Origin: Seriola aureovittata
Lineage: Eukaryota; Chordata; Actinopteri; Carangiformes; Carangidae
Assembly: GCF_021018895.1 (NCBI RefSeq)
Contig: NC_079377.1
Span: 8,996,501-9,060,500 of the forward strand
Direction of reading: 5' to 3'
Length of the DNA stretch: 64,000 nt
Within the stretch, counting starts at the first letter, position 1. Every line of letters starts with the position of its first letter. The notes beneath the pieces are model-generated. The model saw nothing but the letters and a program-made list of their open reading frames with translations, searched no databases and was not told the DNA's origin. Position numbers and translations under genes: made by a program. This document shows, piece by piece, positions 14,201 to 26,200 of this stretch.

Positions 14201-15491
14201 AAACATTGTAAAAACATCACAGTATAGTAAGTAAAAAAAAACGCCATAGTATAGTAAGTAATAAAAATGAAATAGTGTAATAAGGGATAAAAAAAAATCA
14301 TTGTATAGTAAGACATAGGAAAGTCAAAGTATGGTAAGGCATAAAACTGTCATAGTATATTAAGCATAGGAAACATCACAGTATAGTAAGGAGTAAAAAA
14401 CAACATAGTAGTGAGGCTTAAAAAACTTCATAAAAACATCATAGTATAGTAGGCATAACAATGTCATCGGAAAGTAAGGAATAAAAAATTCATAGTATAG
14501 TAAGGCATGAAAACGTCATAGTATAGTAAAGTTTAAAAATACCATCATAGTATAGTAAGGTATAAAAAATGTCATAAAAACGTCATAGTATAGTAAGTCA
14601 TGAAAACGTTATAGTATTGTAAGGCAAAATAAATTATATAGTAAGGCAAAAAAAACTTGATAATAATATCATAGTATAGTAGGCATAACAATGTCACCGG
14701 AAAGTAAGGAATAAAAAAATTCATATATAGTAAGTCATAACAACGTCATAGTATAGTAAGTCATAAAAGCATCATCGTATAGTAAGTCATGAAAATGTCA
14801 TAGTATAGTAAGGCATAAAAACATCATAGTATAGTAAGGCATAAAAACGTCATAGTATAGTAAAGTTTAAAAATACCGTCATAGTATAGTAAGGTATAAA
14901 AAATTTCATAAAAACATTATATTATAGTAAGTCATAAAAACGTCATAGTATAGTAAGGCATAAAAACGTCATAGTATAGTAAGGCAAAATAATTAATATA
15001 TAGTAAGGCATAAAAAACTTGATAATAATATCATAGTATAGTAGGCATAACAATGTCATCGGAAAGTAAGGAATAAGAAATTCATAGTATAGTAAAGCAT
15101 AAAAACGTTATAGTATAGTGAAGCTTAAAAATACCATCATAGTATAGTAAGGTATAAAAAATTTCACAAAAACATTATATTATAGTAAGTCATAAAAACT
15201 TCATAGTATAGTAAGGCATAAAAACGACATAGTATAGTAAGTCATGAAAACGTCATAGTAAAGTAAGGCATAAAAACATCATAGTATAGTAAGTCATGAA
15301 AACGTCATAGTATAGTAAGGCATAAAAACGTCATAGTATAGTAAGGCAAAATAATTCATATATAGTAAGGCATAAAAACGTCATAGTAAAGTAAGGCATA
15401 AAAACATCATAGTATAGTAAGTCATGAAAACGTCATAGTATAGTAAGGCATAAAAACGTCATAGTATAGTAAGGCAAAATAATTCATATAT

Positions 15492-17880
15492 AGTAAGGCA
15501 TAAAAAACTTGATAATAATATCATAGTATAGTAAGGCAAAAAACGTCATAGTATAATAAATCATAAAAACGTCATAGTATAGTAAGGCAAAAAAAAAAAT
15601 CATATATAGTAAGTCATAAAAAACGTCATAGTATAGTAAGGCATAAAAACTTCATAGTATAGTAAGGCAAAATAATTCATATAATTTCATAAAAACATTA
15701 TATCATAGTAAGTCATAAAAACGTCATAGTATAGTAAGGCATAAAAACGTCATAGTATAGTAAGGCAAAATAATTAATATATAGTAAGGCATAAAAAACT
15801 TGATAATAATTAATATATAGTAAGGCATAAAAAACTTGATAATAATATCATAGTATAGTAAGCATAACAATGTCATCGGAAAGTAAGGAATAAAAAATTC
15901 ATATATAGTAAAGCATAAAAATGTCATAGTATAGTGAAGCTTAAAAATACCATCATAGTATAGTAAGGTATAAAAAATGTCATAAAAGCATCATAGTATA
16001 GTAAGTCATAAAGAGCTCATAGTGTAGTAAGTCATAAAAACGTCATAGTATAGTGAAGCCTAAAAATACCATCATAGTATAGTAAGGTATAAAAAATGTC
16101 ATAAAAACATTATATTATAGTAAGTCATAAAAACGTCATAGTATAGTAAGGCATAAAAACGTAATAGTATAGTAAGGCAAAATAATTCATATATAGTAAG
16201 GCATAAAAAACTTGATAATAATATCATAGTATAGTAGGCATAACAATGTCATCGGAAAGTAAGGAGTAAGAAATTCATAGTATAGTAAAGCATAAAAATG
16301 TTAAAGTATAGTGAAGCTTAAAAATACCATCATAGTATAATAAGGTATAAAAAATGTCATAAAAACATCATAGTATAGTAAGTCATAAAAAGTCATAGTA
16401 TAATAAGTCATGAAAACGTCATAGTAAAGTAAGGCATAAAGAGCTCATAGTGTAGTAAGTCATAAAAACGTCAAAGTATAGTGAAGCCTAAAAATACCAT
16501 CATAGTATAGTAAGGTATAAAAAATGTCATAAAAACATTATATTATAGTAAGTCATAAAAACGTCATAGTATAGTAAGGCATAAAAACGTAATAGTATAG
16601 TAAGGCAAAATAATTCATATATAGTAAGGCATAAAAAACTTGATAATAATATCATAGTATGGTAAGGCAAAAAAACGTCATAGTATAATAAATCATAAAA
16701 ACGTCATAGTATAGTAAGGCAAAAAAAAAAATCATATATAGTAAGTCATAAAAAACGTCATAGTATAGTAAGGCATAAAAACTTCATAGTATAGTAAGGC
16801 AAAATAATTCATATAATTTCATAAAAACATTATATCATAGTAAGTCATAAAAACGTCATAGTATAGTAAGGCATAAAAACGTCATAGTATAGTAAGGCAA
16901 AATAATTAATATATAGTAAGGCATAAAAAACTTGATAATAATTAATATATAGTAAGGCATAAAAAACTTGATAATAATATCATAGTATAGTAGGCATAAC
17001 AATGTCATCGGAAAGTAAGGAATAAAAAATTCATATATAGTAAAGCATAAAAATGTCATAGTATAGTGAAGCTTAAAAATACCATCATAGTATAGTAAGG
17101 TATAAAAAATGTCATAAAAGCATCATAGTATAGTAAGGCATAAAGAGCTCATAGTGTAGTAAGTCATAAAAACGTCAAAGTATAGTGAAGCCTAAAAATA
17201 CCATCATAGTATAGTAAGGTATAAAAAATGTCATAAAAACATTATATTATAGTAAGTCATAAAAACGTCATAGTATAGTAAGGCATAAAAACGTAATAGT
17301 ATAGTAAGGCAAAATAATTCATATATAGTAAGGCATAAAAAACTTGATAATAATATCATAGTATAGTAGGCATAACAATGTCATCGGAAAGTAAGGAGTA
17401 AGAAATTCATAGTATAGTAAAGCATAAAAAATGTTATAGTATAGTGAAGCTTAAAAATACCATCATAGTATAATAAGGTATAAAAAATGTCATAAAAACA
17501 TCATAGTATAGTAAGTCATAAAAAGTCATAGTATAATAAGTCATGAAAACGTCATAGTAAAGTAAGGCATAAAGAGCTCATAGTGTAGTAAGTCATAAAA
17601 ACGTCAAAGTATAGTGAAGCCTAAAAATACCATCATAGTATAGTAAGGTATAAAAAATGTCATAAAAACATTATATTATAGTAAGTCATAAAAACGTCAT
17701 AGTATAGTAAGGCATAAAAACGTAATAGTATAGTAAGGCAAAATAATTCATATATAGTAAGGCATAAAAAACTTGATAATAATATCATAGTATGGTAAGG
17801 CAAAAAAACGTCATAGTATAATAAATCATAAAAACGTCATAGTATAGTAAGGCAAAAAAAAATCATATATAGTAAGTCAT
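15492..17880. repeat. 1,132-bp higher-order repeat inside the array, about 2.1 copies
   Basis: The 204-base stretch at 15724-15927 recurs at 16856-17059 with the same reverse-strand translation. Flanking order also matches: the AAGGCAAAAAAAAAAATCAT tract at about 15575-15600 recurs near 16710-16735 and, shortened, near 17850. The third copy is partial and diverges after about 17880. Boundaries are approximate because basic units are so alike. Confidence 0.8.
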
Positions 17881-18395
17881 AAAAAACGTCATAGTAGAGT
17901 AAGGCATAAAAATACTGTCATAGTATAGTAAGGAATAAAAAATGTCATAGTATAGTAAAGCTTAAAAATACTGTCATAGTATAGTAAGGTATAAAAAATG
18001 TCATAAAAACATCATAGTATAATAAGTCATAAAAAGTCATTGTATAATAAGTCATAAAAAGTCATAGTATAATAAGTATAGTAAGTCATGAAAACGTCAT
18101 AGTATGGTAAGGCATAAAAACGTCATAGTGTAGTAAGTCATAAAAACGTCATAGTATAGTAAGTCATGAAAACGTCATAGTATAGTAAAGCTTAAAAATA
18201 CTGTCATAGTATAGTAAGGTATAAAAAATGTCATAAAAACATCATAGTATAGTAAGGCATAAAAACATCATAGTATAGTAAGTCATAAAAACATCATAGT
18301 ATAGTAAGTCATGAAAACGTCATAGTATAGTAAAGCTTAAAAATACTGTCATAGTATAGTAAGGCATAAAAAATGTCATAAAAGCATCATAGTAT

Positions 18396-18870
18396 AGATT
18401 AGATTAACTTTATTTATCCCACAACTGGGAAATTCATTTACCACAGCAGAAAATAAACATCTATAGAATAAACATCTATGGAAATATACAACAAAAATAT
18501 ACCAAATATACACTAATAAATACAATATACACAATACACACGATATGTACATGAAAAAGTGCAAGTTTGCACATAGTCAGGAAGAGCAGGAGTTGTGGAG
18601 TCTGACAGCTGCTGGAATGAAGGACGTTGTGATCTGAGCGTCCCAGCGGGTGGAGGGGGGATGAGGTGTATGCATTTCTGATATTAGCATGCAACAAGTC
18701 CAAAGTTTTATTGTCCCTGGTGTGACAATCCACATACTGGGTGAATGTAGGAAGAGCAGAGGACAGGAACGTGTGGTTGAAGTCCCCAGAGATGAGGAGG
18801 AGGGAATGGGGGTGCTGGTTTAGGAGTTGAGAGACAACACTATGGATCTGGTCTGTGGCTGCAGCGGTTT
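18396..18870 (-). mobile_element. internally deleted non-LTR retrotransposon fragment (copy 1)
   Basis: On the minus strand a frame reads through HPHSLLISGDFNH (GDFNH at 18773-18787) to PLGRSDHN (SDH at 18629-18637), 48 codons apart and in frame. These are late motifs of the apurinic-type endonuclease domain of LINE ORF2. Immediately after SDHNV the sequence jumps, with a frame change, to SFIPAAVRLHNSCSS and a stop, which resembles the ORF2 C-terminus of fish LINEs. So the reverse transcriptase region is missing. The 3' end carries AATAAA and a short TAATC-type tail (seen as GATTAGATTA on the + strand). Both ends abut array units. Family (CR1/L2/Rex-like or Tx1-like) not fixed. It cannot move by itself. 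Confidence 0.85.
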
Positions 18871-21800
18871 ATATATAATAGGTATAGTAAGGCATAAAAA
18901 CGTCATAGTGTAATAAGTCATAAAAACGTCATAGTATAGTAAGGCATAAAAACGTCATAGTATAGTAAGGCATAAAAACGTCATAGTATAGTAAGGCAAA
19001 ATAATTCATATATAGTAAGGCATAAAAAACTTGATAATAATATCATAGTATAGTAGGCATAACAATGTCATCGGAAAGTAAAGAATAAAAAATTCATATA
19101 TAGTAAAGCATAAAAATGTCATAGTATAGTGAAGCTTAAAAATGCAGTCATAGTATAGTAAGGTATGAAAAATGTCATAAAAGCATCATAGTATAGTAAG
19201 GCAAAAAACTTAATAAAAATTCATAGTATAGTAGGCATAACAATGTCATCGGAAAGTAAGAAATAAGAAATTCATAGTATAGTAAGGCATAAAAACGTAA
19301 TAGTGTAGTAAGTCATAAAAACGTCATAGTATAATGAAGCTTAAAAATACCATCATAGTATAGTAAGGTATAAAAAATGTCACAAAAACATTATAGTATA
19401 GTAAGTCATAAAAAGTCATAGTATAATAAGTCATAAAAAGTCATAGTATAATAAGTCATGAAAACGTCATAGTATAGTAAGTCATAAAAACATAATAGTA
19501 TAGTAAGTCATGAAAATGTCATAGTATAGTAAAGCTTAAAAATACTGTCATAGTATAGTAAGGCATAAAAACGTCATAGTATAGTAAGGCATAAAAACGT
19601 TATAGTATAGTAAGGCAAAATAATTCATATATAGTAAGGCATAAAAAACTTGATAATAATATCATAGTATAGTAGGCATAACAATGTCATCGGAAAGTAA
19701 AGAATAAAAAATTCAAAGTATAGTAAAGCATAAAAATGTCATAGTATAGTGAAGCTTAAAAATACCATCATAGTATAGTAAGGTATAAAAAATGTCATAA
19801 AAACATCATAGTATAGTAAGGCATAAAAACGTCATACTGTAGTAAGTCATAAAAACGTAATAGTATAGTAAGTCATAAAAACGTCATAGTATAGTGAAGC
19901 TTAAAAATACCACCATAGTATAGTAAGGTATAAAAAATGTCATAAAAACATCATAGTATAGTAAGGCATAACAACGTCATAGTATAGTAAGTCATGAAAA
20001 CGTCATAGTATAGTAAGTCATGAAAACGTCATAGTATAGTAAGTCATAAAAACATCATAGTATAGTAAGTCATGAAAACGTCATAGTATAGTAAAGCTTA
20101 AAAATACTGTCATAGTATAGTAAGGTATAAAAAATGTCATAAAAACATCATAGTATAATAAGTCATAAAAAGTCATAGTATAATAAGTCATGAAAACGTC
20201 ATAGTATAGTAAGGCATAAAAACATCATAGTATAGTAAGTCATGAAAACGTCATAGTATAGTAAAGCTTAAAAATACCGTCATAGTATAGTAAGGCATAA
20301 AAAACTTGATAATAATATCATACTATAGTAGGCATAACAATGTCATCGGAAAGTAAGGAATAAAAAATTCATATATAGTAAAGCATAAAAATGTCATAGT
20401 ATAGTGAAGCTTAAAAATACCATCATAGTATAGTAAGGTATAAAAAATGTCATAAAAACATCATAGTATAGTAAGGCATTAAAACATCATAGTATAGCAA
20501 GGCAAAGAAAAGTCATAGTATGGTAAGGCATAAAAAACATCATCAAAACATCATAGTATAGTAAGGCATAATGACGTCATAGTATAGTAAGGCATAATGA
20601 CGTCATAGTGTAGTAAGTCATAAAAACGTCATAGTATAGTGAAGCTTAAAAATACCATCATAGTATAGTAAGGTATAAAAAATGTCATAAAAACATTATA
20701 GTATAGTAAGTCATAAAAAGTCATAGTATAATAAGTCATAAAAAGTCATAGTATAATAAGTCATGAAAACGTCATAGTATAGTAAGTCATAAAAACATAA
20801 TAGTATAGTAAGTCATGAAAACGTCATAGTATAGTAAAGCTTAAAAATACTGTCATAGTATAGTACGGCATAAAAACGTCATAGTATAGTAAGGCATAAA
20901 AACGTCATAGTATAGTAAGGCAAAATAATTCATATATAGTAAGGCATAAAAAACTTGATAATAATATCATAGTATAGTAGGCATAACAATGTCATCGGAA
21001 AGTAAAGAATAAAAAATTCATAGTATAGTAAAGCATAAAAATGTCATAGTATAGTGAAGCTTAAAAATACCATCATAGTATAGTAAGGTATAAAAAATGT
21101 CATAAAAACATCATAGTATAGTAAGTCATGAAAACGTCATAGTATAGTAAGGCATAAAAACGTCATACTGTAGTAAGTCATAAAAACGTAATAGTATAGT
21201 AAGTCATAAAAACGTCATAGTATAGTGAAGCTTAAAAATACCACCATAGTATAGTAAGGTATAAAAAATGTCATAAAAACATCATAGTATAGTAAGTCAT
21301 AAAAACGTCATAGTATAGTGAAGCTTAAAAATACCATCATAGTATAGTAAGGTATAAAAAATGTCATAAAAACATTATAGTATAGTAAGTCATAAAAAGT
21401 CATAGTATAATAAGTCATAAAAAGTCATAGTATAATAAGTCATGAAAACGTCATAGTATAGTAAGTCATAAAAACATAATAGTATAGTAAGTCATGAAAA
21501 TGTCATAGTATAGTAAAGCTTAAAAATACTGTCATAGTATAGTAAGGCATAAAAACGTCATAGTATAGTAAGGCATAAAAACGTTATAGTATAGTAAGGC
21601 AAAATAATTCATATATAGTAAGGCATAAAAAACTTGATAATAATATCATAGTATAGTAGGCATAACAATGTCATCGGAAAGTAAAGAATAAAAAATTCAT
21701 AGTATAGTAAAGCATAAAAATGTCATAGTATAGTGAAGCTTAAAAATACCATCATAGTATAGTAAGGTATAAAAAATGTCATAAAAACATCATAGTATAG

Positions 21801-22746
21801 TAAGTCATGAAAACGTCATAGTATAGTAAGGCATAAAAACGTCATAGTATAGTGAAGCTTAAAAATACCACCATAGTATAGTAAGGTATAAAAAATGTCA
21901 TAAAAACATCATAGTATAGTAAGTCATGAAAACGTCATAGTATAGTAAAGCTTAAAAATACCGTCATAGTATAGTAAGGCATAAAAAACTTGATAATAAT
22001 ATCATAGTATAGTAGGCATAACAATGTCATCGGAAAGTAAAGAATAAAAAATTCATAGTATAGTAAAGCATAAAAATGTCATAGTATAGAGAAGCTTAAA
22101 AATACCATCATAGTATAGTAAGGTATAAAAAATGTCATAAAAACATCATAGTATAGTAAGTCATGAAAACGTCATAGTATAGTAAGGCATAAAAACGTCA
22201 TACTGTAGTAAGTCATAAAAACGTAATAGTATAGTAAGTCATAAAAACGTCATAGTATAGTGAAGCTTAAAAATACCATCATAGTATAGTAAGGTATAAA
22301 AAATGTCATAAAAACATTATAGTATAGTAAGTCATAAAAAGTCATAGTATAATAAGTCATAAAAAGTCATAGTATAATAAGTCATGAAAACGTCATAGTA
22401 TAGTAAGTCATAAAAACATAATAGTATAGTAAGTCATGAAAACGTCATAGTATAGTAAAGCTTAAAAATACTGTCATAGTATAGTACGGCATAAAAACGT
22501 CATAGTATAGTAAGTCATGAAAACGTCATAGTATAGTAAAGCTTAAAAATACTGTCATAGTATAGTAAGGTATAAAAAATGTCATAAAAACATCATAGTA
22601 TAGTAAGGCATAAAAACATCATAGTATAGTAAGTCATAACAACATCATAGTATAGTAAGTCATGAAAACGTCATAGTATAGTAAAGCTTAGAAATACTGT
22701 CATAGTATAGTAAGGCATAAAAAATGTCATAAAAGCATCATAGTAT

Positions 22747-23221
22747 AGATTAGATTAACTTTATTTATCCCACAACTGGGAAATTCATTTACCACAGCAG
22801 AAAATAAACATCTATAGAATAAACATCTATGGAAATATACAACAAAAATATACCAAATATACACTAATAAATACAATATACACAATACACACGATATGTA
22901 CATGAAAAAGTGCAAGTTTGCACATAGTCAGGAAGAGCAGGAGTTGTGGAGTCTGACAGCTGCTGGAATGAAGGACGTTGTGATCTGAGCGTCCCAGCGG
23001 GGGGAGGGGGGATGAGGTGTATGCATTTCTGATATTAGCATGCAACAAGTCCAAAGTTTTATTGTCCCTGGTGTGACAATCCACATACTGGGTGAATGTA
23101 GGAAGAGCAGAGGACAGGAACGTGTGGTTGAAGTCCCCAGAGATGAGGAGGAGGGAATGGGGGTGCTGGTTTAGGAGTTGAGAGACAACACTATGGATCT
23201 GGTCTGTGGCTGCAGCGGTTT
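22747..23221 (-). mobile_element. internally deleted non-LTR retrotransposon fragment (copy 2)
   Basis: Same element, ends and internal deletion as the copy 4,351 bp upstream. One substitution was seen by eye in about 475 bases, giving PLPPLGRSDH here where the other copy has PLHPLGRSDH. Pro is the residue I recall as usual in fish LINE relatives, so this copy is probably the less changed one at that site. The array junctions on both sides match copy 1, so the pair arose by duplication of a segment of the array, not by two insertions. Confidence 0.85.
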
Positions 23222-26200
23222 ATATATAATAGGTATAGTAAGGCATAAAAACGTCATAGTGTAATAAGTCATAAAAACGTCATAGTATAGTAAGGCATAA
23301 AAACGTCATAGTATAGTAAGGCATAAAAACGTCATAGTATAGTAAGGCAAAATAATTCATATATAGTAAGGCATAAAAAACTTGATAATAATATCATAGT
23401 ATAGTAGGCATAACAATGTCATCGGAAAGTAAAGAATAAAAAATTCATATATAGTAAAGCATAAAAATGTCATAGTATAGTGAAGCTTAAAAATGCAGTC
23501 ATAGTATAGTAAGGTATGAAAAATGTCATAAAAGCATCATAGTATAGTAAGGCAAAAAACTTAATAAAAATTCATAGTATAGTAGGCATAACAATGTCAT
23601 CGAAAGTAAGAAATAAGAAATTCATAGTATAGTAAGGCATAAAAACGTAATAGTGTAGTAAGTCATAAAAACGTCATAGTATAATGAAGCTTAAAAATAC
23701 CATCATAGTATAGTAAGGTATAAAAAATGTCATAAAAACATTATAGTATAGTAAGTCATAAAAAGTCATAGTATAATAAGTCATAAAAAGTCATAGTATA
23801 ATAAGTCATGAAAACGTCATAGTATAGTAAGTCATAAAAACATAATAGTATAGTAAGTCATGAAAATGTCATAGTATAGTAAAGCTTAAAAATACTGTCA
23901 TAGTATAGTACGGCATAAAAACGTCATAGTATAGTAAGGCATAAAAACGTCATAGTATAGTAAGGCAAAATAATTCATATATAGTAAGGCATAAAAAACT
24001 TGATAATAATATCATAGTATAGTAGGCATAACAATGTCATCGGAAGTAAAGAATAAAAAATTCAAAGTATAGTAAAGCATAAAAATGTCATAGTATAGTG
24101 AAGCTTAAAAATACCATCATAGTATAGTAAGGTATAAAAAATGTCATAAAAACATCATAGTATAGTAAGTCATGAAAACGTCATAGTATAGTAAGGCATA
24201 AAAACGTCATACTGTAGTAAGTCATAAAAACGTAATAGTATAGTAAGTCATAAAAACGTCATAGTATAGTGAAGCTTAAAAATACCACCATAGTATAGTA
24301 AGGTATAAAAAATGTCATAAAAACATCATAGTATAGTAAGTCATAAAAACGTCATAGTATAGTGAATCTTAAAAATACCATCATAGTATAGTAAGGTATA
24401 AAAAATGTCATAAAAACATTATAGTATAGTAAGTCATAAAAAGTCATAGTATAATAAGTCATAAAAAGTCATAGTATAATAAGTCATGAAAACGTCATAG
24501 TATAGTAAGTCATAAAAACATAATAGTATAGTAAGTCATGAAAACGTCATAGTATAGTAAAGCTTAAAAATACTGTCATAGTATAGTACGGCATAAAAAC
24601 GTCATAGTATAGTAAGGCATAAAAACGTCATAGTATAGTAAGGCAAAATAATTCATATATAGTAAGGCATAAAAAACTTGATAATAATATCATAGTATAG
24701 TAGGCATAACAATGTCATCGGAAAGTAAAGAATAAAAAATTCATAGTATAGTAAAGCATAAAAATGTCATAGTATAGTGAAGCTTAAAAATACCATCATA
24801 GTATAGTAAGGTATAAAAAATGTCATAAAAACATCATAGTATAGTAAGTCATGAAAATGTCATAGTATAGTAAGGCATAAAAACGTCATAGTATAGTGAA
24901 GCTTAAAAATACCACCATAGTATAGTAAGGTATAAAAAATGTCATAAAAACATCATAGTATAGTAAGTCATGAAAACGTCATAGTATAGTAAAGCTTAAA
25001 AATACCGTCATAGTATAGTAAGGCATAAAAAACTTGATAATAATATCATAGTATAGTAGGCATAACAATGTCATCGGAAAGTAAAGAATAAAAAATTCAT
25101 AGTATAGTAAAGCATAAAAATGTCATAGTATAGTGAAGCTTAAAAATACCATCATAGTATAGTAAGGTATAAAAAATGTCATAAAAACATCATAGTATAG
25201 TAAGTCATGAAAACGTCATAGTATAGTAAAGCATAAAAACGTCATAGTATAGTGAAGCTTAAAAATACCATCATAGTATAGTAAGGTATAAAAAATGTCA
25301 TAAAAACATTATAGTATAGTAAGTCATAAAAAGTCATAGTATAATAAGTCATAAAAAGTCATAGTATAATAAGTCATGAAAACGTCATAGTATAGTAAGT
25401 CATAAAAACATAATAGTATAGTAAGTCATGAAAACGTCATAGTATAGTAAAGCTTAAAAATACTGTCATAGTATAGTACGGCATAAAAAACTTCATAGTA
25501 TAGTAAGGCATAAAAACGTCATAGTATAGTAAGGCAAAATAATTCATATATAGTAAGGCATAAAAAACTTGATAATAATATCATAGTATAGTAGGCATAA
25601 CAATGTCATCGGAAAGTAAAGAATAAAAAATTCATAGTATAGTAAAGCATAAAAATGTCATAGTATAGTGAAGCTTAAAAATGCAGTCATAGTATAGTAA
25701 GGTATAAAAAATGTCATAAAAACATCATAGTATAGTAAGTCATGAAAACGTCATAGTATAGTAAAGCTTAAAAATACCGTCATAGTATAGTAAGGCATAA
25801 AAAACTTGATAATAATATCACAGTATAGTAGGCATAACAATGTCATCGGAAAGTAAGGAATAAAAAATTCATATATAGTAAAGCATAAAAATGTCATAGT
25901 ATAGTGAAGCTTAAAAATACCATCATAGTATAGTAAGGTATAAAAAATGTCATAAAAACATCATAGTATAGTAAGGCATTAAAACATCATAGTATAGCAA
26001 GGCAAAGAAAAGTCATAGTATGGTAAGGCATAAAAAACATCATCAAAACATCATAGTATAGTAAGACACACAAACATCATAGCATATATAGTCATAAAAA
26101 CGTCATATTATTCAATGGAATAAAAATCATAATATAACAAGGCACAAAAAAACATTGTAAAAACATCATAGTATAGTAAGTCATAAAAACTATTGGCAAG

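Larger units (their letters stand above)
13967..26190. repeat. 12.2-kb AT-rich tandem satellite/minisatellite array
   Basis: Head-to-tail copies of a unit of about 26 bp built from two related half-units, GTCATAGTATAGTAA and GTCATAAAAAC, both starting GTCATA. GGCATAAAAAC and GTCATGAAAAC are frequent variants of the second half. A 28-bp variant with GAAGCTTAAAAATAC and a longer block with CTTGATAATAATATC and ATGTCATCGGAAAG are interspersed in repeating order, so units are grouped into higher-order repeats. Roughly 400 basic units are present (estimate from length). The edges (13967 to about 14450, and 26050-26190) are degenerate and the core is homogeneous. Two copies of a retrotransposon fragment sit inside it. 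No coding capacity: reverse-strand frames of 60-70 codons are repeat-derived. Role unknown. Confidence 0.95.

Noticed and set aside
18376..18733. The LINE-derived reverse-strand frames as host genes
   Set aside because: They are remnants of the endonuclease region and the 3' end of a retrotransposon, with a disabling internal deletion.
13967..26190. CRISPR-like direct repeats
   Set aside because: Units are contiguous with no unique spacers, no cas genes are nearby, and the sequence is a vertebrate locus. It is a tandem satellite.
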